A stretch of DNA of 64,000 bases, from NCBI RefSeq assembly GCF_019972815.1, contig NZ_BPPA01000001.1, forward strand, positions 62,001 through 126,000, in the 5' to 3' direction. Made by a program: the position numbers and the translations under genes. Under the pieces are notes generated by a model, which made no database searches, was not told the origin of the DNA, and saw only the letters and a list, made by a program, of their open reading frames with translations. Positions 25,386-33,837 of this stretch are shown in pieces; the stretch's first letter is position 1; every line of letters begins with the position of its first letter. Source of the stretch: Lactobacillus huangpiensis. GTDB lineage: Bacteria; Bacillota; Bacilli; Lactobacillales; Lactobacillaceae.

Positions 25386-28300
25386 TTATTCGATTATTTC
25401 CAACTTAGGAAGCTCATTTACTAAATCAACCGTTTGAACAGAAACGTTAATAATTCTCAATAACAAGTTAAAGATATACTTAGGATCATCACTAAAGTCA
25501 TTAGGATCATCGATAATACCTGACTTATTATCCGTTTTAACTTGATACTGATCCATTATCCATTCAATTGCAGAACGACCATTTACCACATACTCATACG
25601 CCTTTTCAGGAATATTCTTAATAGTTATATCATCGTTAAAAATAATAGTTGAACGATCATTAACTCTTTTACCTGTTTCAGGGTCAACTTTTTTAGCAAA
25701 CTTCATCTTCCTTACTTTATAATCAGCCTCACCGTGAAAAGTAATATCACATTTATCATAAATCGGAACCAACTCATAATTTAGATGTAGGTTCATTAAT
25801 TTTTTACCTATTTCAATATATCTTTTCTTTTCTGTAATTAATGGTATTTGTGGAAGTCTTTTTTTCAAGTTTCCTCGATATAATTTTCGATATTCTTTTG
25901 ACTCCAACAATGCATACACATAGTAAATAAAGTTTTTTGATGTCAATCCATATTTCTGACATAAAGCTATATTAAAGTTCGTAGTCTCTAATAATCCATC
26001 ACTGTTATTTTGAATAAAGAAAGTTTGTGCACCTGCATCCATCATGTTTTGATCAATTACATATTTAGAAACCAAAATAGAAAAAGATCGCCTATTACTC
26101 TTTCCTGGGAGTATAAGCATGGATTGACCACTATATTCATCCCAATTCCCATGTCTAGCAATCCAATCATTATCTAAGTACAAATATTTTAAAGTAAATG
26201 GTCGATATAATGCTTTAATTATTTTTTCTTTGTGATAAGAAAGTGCTTTTCTGTTTTTATACTTCTTTCTTAATTCTGAACTCCAACTAATTTTTTGCGT
26301 ATCTTCAGTAGCAACATATTTTGGATTTCTTTCTTTCTTTTTTACTTCAAGATTATAATTTTCAATAGTTTTGCACATATTTCGTTGAAGATCGTGTTCT
26401 GAAAAATTATATACCCATTTATCACGCTTAGAGTTGATTCCTAACTGCTTAGTGTAAAAGAATCCGTCTTGAACAGAGTTATCATTATAAATATATGGCG
26501 ATTTTTTATCATCATAGGTTTGATTTATCCATTCATTATTCTTATTAGGAATTATTTTTTCCAAATGAAAATTACAAATATTCATTTTCTCTCTTAATAG
26601 TGAAAGTTTATTTTTTCTTGATAATCCTTCACCTATCGATCCATATTTTAATACATGATTATCGCTACCGTCCTTAATAAGGATAATAATTGCTACTCCA
26701 GTTAAAATATTAAATATATTCTGTCCTTCAGATTTTAAATCTAATTTTGTTTTACCACGTAAAGCCCCCTTTAAATCTAATATTAGAATTTTATCAAATT
26801 CTTTATATAGCCCATATCTAAAACCATCTAAACTTTTTCCATCAATATATGAGTTACTTGTAATAAAGCCAATAATGCCTTTATCTCCGACTCTATTGCT
26901 CGCCCATTTAATTGCTTTTATATATGAATCATAAACAGCATGGGATGCTACTGCATTACTTGTATTCACGTAATCTTTTTCTATTGACTTTTCTAATTTA
27001 GGATATTTTATATTTGAGTTCTTATCGTTTTCATTTTTTTGACGTCCAGAATATGGTGGATTACTTATTATCGCAGTAATTGGTACTTCTTGTTGTTTCT
27101 TTAAACGTTTATTATTAGCACCAAACATATCATCATCTAATGTGTTTTCCCGCTCAGTACTTTCAAAAGTATCAGTTAAAACAATGCCCTCAAAAGGTTT
27201 ATAACCTCTATCTGGTCCGTTAATTTCATCGAATACTGCTTCAATATTAATTGCAGCAATATAATAACTTAAAAGTACAATTTCATTTGCATGTAGTTCT
27301 TGTGTGTACTTACGTAAAATATCATCGTAAGTAATTTTTCCTTCATCCATTTGTTCTTTTAAATAATACAAGGTTCTGGTAATGAATGTCCCAGTACCTG
27401 TAAATGGATCAAGAATATGAACATTTTTACTTGCTAATGACTTACCAAAATATTTATTTAATGCCCAATCAACAGAATGAATAATAAAGTCAACTACTTC
27501 TACAGGAGTAAAGACAATTCCCATAGAATCAGTAACTTTAGGGAAAGCAGTCTTAAAGAAACTATTATATAGCTGAATAATAAACTTTTGCTTACCTTGA
27601 ATATTATCAATACCAGAAGCACGCAATTTTACAGAATCATAGAATGGTTTTAATGATTCCTGTTCTTTATCAAAGCCAAAGACTTTAAAAGCAGAAATAA
27701 TATTATTCATTGATTTAGAAACAGCATTATTTCTAACAAAGTCATATTCGCCAAATAAAGCATCAAACACTGGCTCAGTAATTAAGTGCTGCGCAAGCAT
27801 TTCAACAGCTTGTTCTTGATCAATTGAGTCATTGATATTATATTTCAATGATTTAATAAACTTGTTGAAAGCTAATTTTGCTCCTTGGTTACTCTTTATT
27901 AGATCATTAATTCGTCTAATATACATTTTTGCAATATCTGCAACATCTTTAGACCAATCTTCTAGGTATCTTCTATCACCAACACGTTGAACAATTTTGC
28001 CATAAAATGCATTCCGCATTTCTTGATACTGTAAAGGAAATTCCAATTGTTCTGAAATCTCTTCTCTTTTATGAGTATCTTCATCAACTGTATCATCTGG
28101 GCTAGAATCAACACCAATAATATTAATACGTCCTGACTTTTTCTTATTCAAATCAAGAGTATTAACTTCTGCATCAAATCTTTCATCAGTTGAACGAAGA
28201 GCATTAAGAACCTGCCAAACTTGCTTATACTTTTTGTCATTATCTAAAGCAATATTAGCATCTAATCCATCAGCGACAACAATTGGTAAAATAATATAAC

Positions 28301-30089
28301 CATAAAGTTTATCTTCTGATTTACGCATAATTCTACCAACAGCCTGGACAATATCTACTTGAGACTTTTTAGGACTAAAGAAGATAATTGCATCAAGATT
28401 TGGCACATCAATTCCTTCAGTTAAGAAGCGAACATTAGATAGTACCCGAGCATGATTTTCTTCAATATCATCACTACCAAGCCAATCAATTTGGGAATTC
28501 TTTTCCATAGAGTTAAGACCACCATCAACATGGTGGACATCTACATGAAAACTATCTTCTGCTATATTGGCATCATCATCTGAATCTAAATAATCATTAA
28601 CTACTTGATTAAATTCATCTGCAATAATCTTTGAATGCTTGATAGTATCACTAAATGCAATAGCTCTCTTCATTGGTGCTCCCGTGATTTCGCCAGTAAT
28701 TCCATCACGTTTAACCATTGCATTCCAAACACCAATAATTTTACCAATATCATCTACTTTCAATTGATTATCAGCAGACATTATTTTCTGCATATCTTTG
28801 TTAATATAGCTCTCGCTAATTGCCAAAACAGATACTTTATAATCAGTCAAAATACCTTTAGAAACGGCATCTCCAAAGCCTAAACGATAAATTTCTTCAC
28901 CATAAATATCCTTATCATCCATTGAAGAAACAACGATACTTTTTTCTTTAGCTTTTTTCTTAGCATTTTGATCATAAATTTTTGGAGTAGCTGTTTGATA
29001 CAAACGTAATTTACTTTTTACATTATTATTTGAATGTACTTCGGTAAATATACTATCTTCATTTAATGCTTGTGCACCTGTAGTTCTATGTGCTTCATCA
29101 GCAACAATTAAATCAAATTCTGGATACCCTGCTTCTTGTGCTTTCTTAATAACATCAATAGATTGATAAGTTGAAAAAACAACCCTCATATCATTATTTA
29201 ATTTATGTGCTTCAGAAAATTTATAATTATTAACTAAAGATTCAACATTTGTTGTAGGCTCAAAGCCTATATCTTGTGCACCTAAATTATCATCGTCTTT
29301 TTGTTTCTTTTTATTAGCCTTAGTATCTGAAACAACAGAAAATGAAGTCATATGAATATCATCAGAAACATTATCATTCCAAGAAAATAAAGTTTGTGAC
29401 AATAATTGAATACTTGGCACTAAATATAAGACGTTAAATTCTTGTTTGTGTTGATCATTCATTAAAGCTTCGGCAATCTTTAAACTAGTAAAGGTTTTTC
29501 CAGTTCCTGGAGCCATGATCAGTTTTCCTCTACTATTTGTTTTAAAGTATTTTACTGCTCTTGCTATTGCTTCATTTTGATAATCTCTTGGTTGATTTTT
29601 CTTTTTGGTGGAAAGATTCTTATTCTCTTTTGAAAAAGAAAATTTTTGCCATTGGAAGTGTGCATTTCTTAATTGACTTAATCCAATAGTAGTAAATGGT
29701 TTTGTCTGTTTAGCAAATGTTTCTTCAACATTCTTATTTAATTCATCTGTGGATGAAACTAGCATCCCAGAATCATAATAATTCTTACCAGCCTCCGCAA
29801 TAAATGAATCAATTTCTTTTTTACCAACTTTACCTTTATAAAACTTGGCTTGAACAGCTGTTAGCTTATCATCATAGCCTTTGGCTACAATATCTACACC
29901 TGTATCTTTTTTAGAGATGTTATATTCTGCTGGTACTTCATTTAACATCCAAACATTTTGAAATTTTTGTTTATAGGCTGGTTCATTTTCTAGATAGGCA
30001 ACCACCATTTTTTCAAATGCCGTACCTCTATCTCGTTGATTATCAATATTATTATCAATTTGTTCTACTAATTCATCAAAGCTAGCCAT
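25386..30089 (-). CDS. Type ISP restriction-modification enzyme (single polypeptide, LlaGI/LlaBIII type)
   Basis: This 1567-residue protein would methylate its own target sites and cut unmodified invading DNA. Order: N-terminal Mrr-like nuclease (about 1-150; DTGVDIV with Asp66, then Gln80-x-Lys82), SF2 helicase/translocase (Walker A APGTGKT 193-199, DEAH 331-334, motif VI QAVGRIMR 582-589), coupler, N6-adenine methyltransferase (motif I DPFTGTGTF 894-902, NPPY 1010-1013) and a C-terminal target-recognition part (about 1150-1567). This order and length match the Type ISP enzymes LlaGI and LlaBIII (about 1580-1620). No frame break is seen, so it may be active. AGAGG precedes ATG 30089. It is cargo of element A and would protect the host from phage and the element from replacement. 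The recognition sequence cannot be read from the protein. Confidence 0.92.
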   Translation of the reverse strand: MASFDELVEQIDNNIDNQRDRGTAFEKMVVAYLENEPAYKQKFQNVWMLNEVPAEYNISKKDTGVDIVAKGYDDKLTAVQAKFYKGKVGKKEIDSFIAEAGKNYYDSGMLVSSTDELNKNVEETFAKQTKPFTTIGLSQLRNAHFQWQKFSFSKENKNLSTKKKNQPRDYQNEAIARAVKYFKTNSRGKLIMAPGTGKTFTSLKIAEALMNDQHKQEFNVLYLVPSIQLLSQTLFSWNDNVSDDIHMTSFSVVSDTKANKKKQKDDDNLGAQDIGFEPTTNVESLVNNYKFSEAHKLNNDMRVVFSTYQSIDVIKKAQEAGYPEFDLIVADEAHRTTGAQALNEDSIFTEVHSNNNVKSKLRLYQTATPKIYDQNAKKKAKEKSIVVSSMDDKDIYGEEIYRLGFGDAVSKGILTDYKVSVLAISESYINKDMQKIMSADNQLKVDDIGKIIGVWNAMVKRDGITGEITGAPMKRAIAFSDTIKHSKIIADEFNQVVNDYLDSDDDANIAEDSFHVDVHHVDGGLNSMEKNSQIDWLGSDDIEENHARVLSNVRFLTEGIDVPNLDAIIFFSPKKSQVDIVQAVGRIMRKSEDKLYGYIILPIVVADGLDANIALDNDKKYKQVWQVLNALRSTDERFDAEVNTLDLNKKKSGRINIIGVDSSPDDTVDEDTHKREEISEQLEFPLQYQEMRNAFYGKIVQRVGDRRYLEDWSKDVADIAKMYIRRINDLIKSNQGAKLAFNKFIKSLKYNINDSIDQEQAVEMLAQHLITEPVFDALFGEYDFVRNNAVSKSMNNIISAFKVFGFDKEQESLKPFYDSVKLRASGIDNIQGKQKFIIQLYNSFFKTAFPKVTDSMGIVFTPVEVVDFIIHSVDWALNKYFGKSLASKNVHILDPFTGTGTFITRTLYYLKEQMDEGKITYDDILRKYTQELHANEIVLLSYYIAAINIEAVFDEINGPDRGYKPFEGIVLTDTFESTERENTLDDDMFGANNKRLKKQQEVPITAIISNPPYSGRQKNENDKNSNIKYPKLEKSIEKDYVNTSNAVASHAVYDSYIKAIKWASNRVGDKGIIGFITSNSYIDGKSLDGFRYGLYKEFDKILILDLKGALRGKTKLDLKSEGQNIFNILTGVAIIILIKDGSDNHVLKYGSIGEGLSRKNKLSLLREKMNICNFHLEKIIPNKNNEWINQTYDDKKSPYIYNDNSVQDGFFYTKQLGINSKRDKWVYNFSEHDLQRNMCKTIENYNLEVKKKERNPKYVATEDTQKISWSSELRKKYKNRKALSYHKEKIIKALYRPFTLKYLYLDNDWIARHGNWDEYSGQSMLILPGKSNRRSFSILVSKYVIDQNMMDAGAQTFFIQNNSDGLLETTNFNIALCQKYGLTSKNFIYYVYALLESKEYRKLYRGNLKKRLPQIPLITEKKRYIEIGKKLMNLHLNYELVPIYDKCDITFHGEADYKVRKMKFAKKVDPETGKRVNDRSTIIFNDDITIKNIPEKAYEYVVNGRSAIEWIMDQYQVKTDNKSGIIDDPNDFSDDPKYIFNLLLRIINVSVQTVDLVNELPKLEIIE

Positions 30090-30119
30090 ATCATATTTCC
30101 TCTTAAATTTTCTAAATAC

Positions 30120-30214
30120 AATAATTTAATTATATACTAGAAATTTTGAAATTTTAAGCACAAAAAAAGGGTCAAAAAGCCCTCTGTATCGCCATATTTA
30201 GTACTCCGTGTGTT
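30120..30214. repeat. 95-base direct repeat, copy 1
   Basis: This closely matches 30924-31021 with only a few differences (shared blocks TAATTATATACTAGAAATTT, AAGCCCTCTGTATC, CATATTTAGTACTCCGTGTG). It includes a hairpin (GGGTCAAAAAGCCC) that, read on the minus strand, ends in a T run and could terminate the secreted-protein pseudogene. The two copies flank that pseudogene. Confidence 0.85.
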
Positions 30215-30298
30215 TCTGAAAAAACAAGAATCAAAATGCTAAAATCTCAATTAACTATTTTTGAAGAAAAAAGTTTCCATACTTTGACTCTTTTGGTT

Positions 30299-30870
30299 TT
30301 ATAAATTTGATTCAGGTATTTCTTTTAAATTCCATTTTTCAATTAAAGGCTGAATTGTTGAACTCCAAACTTGTTTAGTTACATCATAGTTAACATCCAT
30401 AACTCTAAGAGAATCTAATTTACATACTTGCTTCCAAGATAACTTGTAATATTTATATTCATTTTTAGGACTTCCATCTAATAGAGACTTATCCCACCAT
30501 TCATATTTTGAATATGGATCTTTCCAATCCGTCTTACTATCGGTAATTACCCAAAACTTACCATATGAAGTGTAATATCCATTAGCAAGTCCTTTTTATT
30601 AATTATCCAATCATATGAAGCAACATGATGAATTTTGATAACCGTCCCTGCCCTTAACTTCTTCTTTCTGATAAGATAATTTTTATATCTAGGTATAGTC
30701 CCTTGTATTTCATAAATATAACGACTTCTAGTTAAAACAACAGTTCTAGGTTTCTTAGCCCACCAAGTAAAACTATGTGCTGAAACCCTCTTTCCACTAT
30801 AGAAGGGTATTAACAGAATACTTACAATGATGGTTAAAGTTATAATTATTGACTTCCTATATTTCGACAT
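30299..30870 (-). pseudogene. Frameshifted secreted protein in the element A right arm
   Basis: From ATG 30870 a signal peptide (MSKYRKSIIITLTIIVSILL) and AHSFTWWAKKPRTVV follow. At an A5 run near 30597 the frame breaks and ends at 30547. One extra A would restore the frame, continuing GLANGYYTSYGKFWVITD, KYEWWDKSLLDGS and so on to TAA 30299-30301, a protein of about 190 residues. It is Trp/Tyr/Lys rich and probably extracellular. No family recognised. It is flanked by the 95-base repeats. Confidence 0.75.
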
Positions 30871-30923
30871 ACTTAATATTCCTCCATAATTACTATTTTG
30901 ATAACTTTATTATCTAAAAAGGC

Positions 30924-31021
30924 AATAATTTAATTATATACTAGAAATTTCAACATTTTAAACACACAAAAAAAGGGCTAAAAAGCCCTCTGTATCAACA
31001 TATTTAGTACTCCGTGTGTTC
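30924..31021. repeat. 95-base direct repeat, copy 2
   Basis: Second copy of the 30120-30214 repeat, 170 bases from the tRNA-Thr gene. Its hairpin is GGGCTAAAAAGCCC with a T run on the minus strand. TGTG/CACA motifs continue to its right (31026-31075), where integrase arm sites are likely. Confidence 0.85.
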
Positions 31022-31127
31022 ACCAAAACACACTTTTAAGCACACAAAAATTTTCTGTGTGTTTGAAATGTGTTTATTCCAATATATTTCCTATCATTTC
31101 AAAGAATTTCATTCTAGTTCAAAGTAA

Positions 31128-31176
31128 TAAAAAAGCCTTTCAATTCAAGCTTTGTAAGCTTTTCTGAAAGACTTAA
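31128..31176 (-). terminator. Terminator of tRNA-Thr
   Basis: On the minus strand AGTCTTTCAG pairs with TTGAAAGGCT and is followed by a T run. An inner AAGCTT repeat helps the fold. Confidence 0.65.
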
Positions 31177-31187
31177 ACGTTCTTATT

Positions 31188-31200
31188 AATGCTGACTAGA
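31188..31200. other. att site at the tRNA-Thr 3' end
   Basis: AATGCTGACTAGA is identical to 19514-19526. Integration here keeps the tRNA whole because the element restores the 3' end. Confidence 0.65.
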
Positions 31201-31262
31201 GGATTCGAACCTCCGACCTCATCATTACTAATGACGTGCTCTGCCAACTGAGCTAAGTCAGC
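31190..31262 (-). tRNA. tRNA-Thr(AGT)
   Basis: A full cloverleaf: acceptor GCTGACT / AGTCAGC, D-arm AGCTCAGTTGGCAGAGC, anticodon stem CGTCA / TGATG with loop TTAGTAA (anticodon AGT), T-arm containing GGTTCGAATCC. CCA is not encoded. It is the apparent target of the element stack to its left. Confidence 0.93.
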
Positions 31263-31416
31263 ATTGTCATATCTCGACAACGATATTAATTAAAACATAT
31301 TCTAAAAGTTTACGCAAGCATTTTTTGACTTTTTCCCAGTTTTTGTTATAACTGTCATTTGACGCGCTTTTTTAAGAGTATAATATAAGAATAGATTTAG
31401 AAATGGAGTGGATGTA

Positions 31417-32118
31417 ATGGCAAATTTAGTATCGATTAACGCAGAACTCCCATGGCTATTAAGAATTGTAGTAGCTTCTTTGTGCGGAGCGTTGATCGGT
31501 TATGAACGTGCGATTCAAAGGAAAAGTGCCGGAGTGCGGACACATATTGTAGTTGCCTTTTCTTCCGCGCTATTTATGATAGTTTCAAAGTATGGTTTTG
31601 GCGATTTATTAAAAATGTCAGACGTTGCTTTGGACCCTTCCAGAATTGCTGCGCAAATAGTTTCAGGTATTTCATTTATTGGCGCCGGAACGATTTTAAT
31701 TAAAAAGCAACAGATTTCCGGTTTGACAACTGCTGCCGGTATCTGGGCAACAGCTGCTATCGGGATGGCAATTGGTTCTGGTTTATACTTTATTGGCATT
31801 TTAGCAACTGCCTTGCTCTTCGTTATCCAGATGATGTTTCACGATGATGCCATAATTGATAAAATCATCATGCATATCAGGTTCAACATTCAGATAGAAG
31901 CCGTTAATAAGCCTGACATCCTGCACATAATTGAACAGGAGCTTGAGACAAATCATGTTGAAAATGTTTCCGTAAAAATACTTTTTGTCAGCGACGAAAG
32001 AATCATCTTTTTTGTAGATGGTATTATTAACAATAATATTGATGAAAATGATATCATTATGGCTCTGCGCAAGTATCCTGACATCAAGCGCATCAGTTAT
32101 GCCAGTATAGATAAATAG
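31417..32118 (+). CDS. MgtC/SapB-family membrane protein
   Basis: A 233-residue protein. Five membrane helices lie in the first 145 residues, with the family signatures LCGALIGYERAIQRKSAGVR and ISFIGAGTILIKKQQISGLTTAAG, followed by a soluble C-terminal domain of about 90 residues. MgtC-like proteins are linked to Mg2+ limitation and acid stress and are not themselves proven transporters. I use ATG 31417 because GGAG(TGGA) lies 8 bases upstream; a GTG nine bases earlier is inside that site. It is the first ordinary chromosomal gene right of the element stack. Confidence 0.85.
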   Translation: MANLVSINAELPWLLRIVVASLCGALIGYERAIQRKSAGVRTHIVVAFSSALFMIVSKYGFGDLLKMSDVALDPSRIAAQIVSGISFIGAGTILIKKQQISGLTTAAGIWATAAIGMAIGSGLYFIGILATALLFVIQMMFHDDAIIDKIIMHIRFNIQIEAVNKPDILHIIEQELETNHVENVSVKILFVSDERIIFFVDGIINNNIDENDIIMALRKYPDIKRISYASIDK

Positions 32119-32234
32119 AGCAAATTACTTTTTAAGCAATAGTTAATTCTATTGTTTTTTTTGCATAATTTTTATCTTAGCTGAACAAACTCACTACAAT
32201 ATTAATATAAACTTTTTGTGAAAGGAGAATTAAT

Positions 32235-33434
32235 ATGGCTGGACCACTTGATTATTTACGCTGGCGTGGTGACTTAAGCTTCTCAGAAAAACCATTCAAC
32301 AGTGTAGATGCTTCGCTATTGTCATCAATTGTTTATTTGCCGGCTGATAGTTCTGCCACTGGTCATACTTTAGGAGAAGTAGCTGAAAAACTGTATAAGC
32401 TGCCCTCTTTTCAGCATCAAATGTATGCTGAAACTGCAACCGAGGTTATGTTATTACCAGAAAGTCCTAGAATTGGCAACATTAAAATTTTGGATTGGAC
32501 TGATAGGCTGGAAAAAGAACCGCATCCTTTGCAATTTACTGCTGTCACCTTTTTTATTGATTCAAACACCATAGCCATTGCCTTTCGGGGAACCGACGGC
32601 ACCATGATCGGTCTAAATGAAGATATGGGCATGAATTATTTACCGGAAATTTATGGTCAAGAAGTGGCCGCTAAGTATCTTACTGAAATTGCACATAAAT
32701 TTAGTGAACAGCAAATTTATCTCTTAGGTCATTCAAAAGGAGGCAATTTTGCTCAATTTGCTTTAAGTGCAGTTAGCCCTGAAATACAAAAACGGGTAAT
32801 AAAAGCGATTAGCTTTGACGGGCCGGGCTTTTTCCATAAAGTGTATACGAGTCCTGGCTTTACTGCTTCTATGCCTAAAATGAAAACCTACATACCTCAA
32901 GGCTCAATCTTTGGTGCAATGCTGGATCATCCTGAACAAGTATTGGTTGTTAAAAGTACTGTGCCTATGCGCAACCAACATGATCCGCGTCGCTGGTCAG
33001 TAGGGCGCTACAGTTTTACCCTGGCTGACGGGTTATCGTCAGGCAGTCGTGTTATCAGACATGCTCTTATTAATTTTAATAATTCAATCCCTGATCAAGA
33101 AAGAAGCGATGCTTTTTCTGATCTTTTCGAGGCATTTGAAAATTACGATATTGATGAATTACACCAGCTAACCAGTAATAAAATAGTAGGAACTTATCGC
33201 TTTGGCCGCGCCTTTTTATCTCTGGAATCCGAAGAAAAAAAATTGCTGACACAGGTACTAAGCAACATCTGGAATTCATATAAAAAGAACATGACTCTAC
33301 CATTGATGAACAGCAACTATGAACTTTATCCTAAAAGTAATGATTCTAATAAGGCTCCAGTCTTTTATGAATTTTACGATCCGGAACGTCCCAATATCAA
33401 GTTGCCAAAAAGCATCCAGCGTAAATTACGGTAA
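32235..33434 (+). CDS. Mbeg1-like alpha/beta hydrolase (DUF2974)
   Basis: 399 residues with the nucleophile elbow GHSKGG (about residue 163), an FRGTD segment near residue 118, typical of class-3-like lipases, and a later His-rich part. The family (Mbeg1-like, DUF2974) is common in lactobacilli; the substrate is unknown. AAAGGAG precedes ATG 32235. No signal peptide. A 200-base piece of this gene is duplicated at 8199-8403. Terminator at 33457. Confidence 0.82.
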   Translation: MAGPLDYLRWRGDLSFSEKPFNSVDASLLSSIVYLPADSSATGHTLGEVAEKLYKLPSFQHQMYAETATEVMLLPESPRIGNIKILDWTDRLEKEPHPLQFTAVTFFIDSNTIAIAFRGTDGTMIGLNEDMGMNYLPEIYGQEVAAKYLTEIAHKFSEQQIYLLGHSKGGNFAQFALSAVSPEIQKRVIKAISFDGPGFFHKVYTSPGFTASMPKMKTYIPQGSIFGAMLDHPEQVLVVKSTVPMRNQHDPRRWSVGRYSFTLADGLSSGSRVIRHALINFNNSIPDQERSDAFSDLFEAFENYDIDELHQLTSNKIVGTYRFGRAFLSLESEEKKLLTQVLSNIWNSYKKNMTLPLMNSNYELYPKSNDSNKAPVFYEFYDPERPNIKLPKSIQRKLR

Positions 33435-33456
33435 ATTGTTTCATGTGTAACCCAAA

Positions 33457-33499
33457 AAAGAGGCTGAGAAAACATTTAGTTTTCCAGCCTCTTTTTTGT
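33457..33499. terminator. Bidirectional terminator
   Basis: AAAAAAGAGGCTG pairs with CAGCCTCTTTTTT around a loop containing AGAAAACATTTAG. It ends the hydrolase gene and the convergent CsbD-like gene. Confidence 0.85.
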
Positions 33500-33510
33500 T
33501 AATTAAACAA

Positions 33511-33669
33511 TTATTTTTTCATTTTATCCTTAACGTCATCAACTTTGTCTTTGACGTTTTCAGTAGCTTCTTGAGCTTTGTCTTTGACATCACCGGCAGC
33601 TTGTTGAACTTTGCCTTTGACTTCTTTAGCTTTACCAGCTACCTTGTCTTTAAAACCTTTATCAGCCAT
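33511..33669 (-). CDS. CsbD-like stress protein
   Basis: A 52-residue, highly charged protein: MADKGFKDKVAGKAKEVKGK, then repeated VKDK/AQEA blocks and a final DKMKK. This pattern is typical of short CsbD-like proteins, which are induced by stress in Gram-positive bacteria. AAAGGAC lies 7 bases before ATG 33669. A longer frame on the plus strand over the same bases is an antisense shadow. Confidence 0.8.
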   Translation of the reverse strand: MADKGFKDKVAGKAKEVKGKVQQAAGDVKDKAQEATENVKDKVDDVKDKMKK

Positions 33670-33789
33670 TTTAATCGGTCCTTTCCCAAAAAATTAGCGA
33701 AATTTTGCTATTCACACCTTAATAGTACAATTTAGTAGAAATATTGTCATTAAAAACGCCTTATTTTTTGTTAAAATATAGTATAAATC

Positions 33790-33829
33790 AAAAAGCCACA
33801 GTGTTTTCCTTTAAAACACCGTGGCTTTT
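33790..33829 (-). terminator. Terminator after dnaB
   Basis: AAAAGCCACGGTGTTTTA pairs with TAAAACACTGTGGCTTTT-type sequence on the opposite arm, with T runs on both sides. It ends the gdpP-rplI-dnaB unit. Confidence 0.8.
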
Positions 33830-33837
33830 ATTAATTT

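Larger units (their letters stand above)
19514..31200. mobile_element. Integrative (probably mobilizable) element A in tRNA-Thr
   Basis: An 11.7-kb segment bounded by a 13-base direct repeat, AATGCTGACTAGA, at 19514-19526 and at the 3' end of tRNA-Thr (31188-31200). From the left it holds integrase, excisionase-like protein, Rep-associated protein, Rep_trans initiator, a hairpin-rich candidate oriT, FtsK/TcpA-type ATPase with membrane partner, a regulator-region gene pair, an unknown divergent gene, a Type ISP restriction-modification enzyme and a broken secreted protein. There are no VirB4-like or other mating-pore genes, so transfer would need a helper. The order resembles the regulatory/DNA-processing half of Tn916-type elements. 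Confidence 0.65.

Noticed and set aside
12625-31200. Prophage as an explanation for integrases and excisionases
   Set aside because: No capsid, tail, terminase, portal, lysis or phage repressor genes are present; the Rep, FtsK-like and conjugation-type genes fit integrative elements instead.
33496-33735. Plus-strand frame of 79 codons rich in Phe
   Set aside because: It is the antisense shadow of the CsbD-like gene, which has the proper start, ribosome site and composition.
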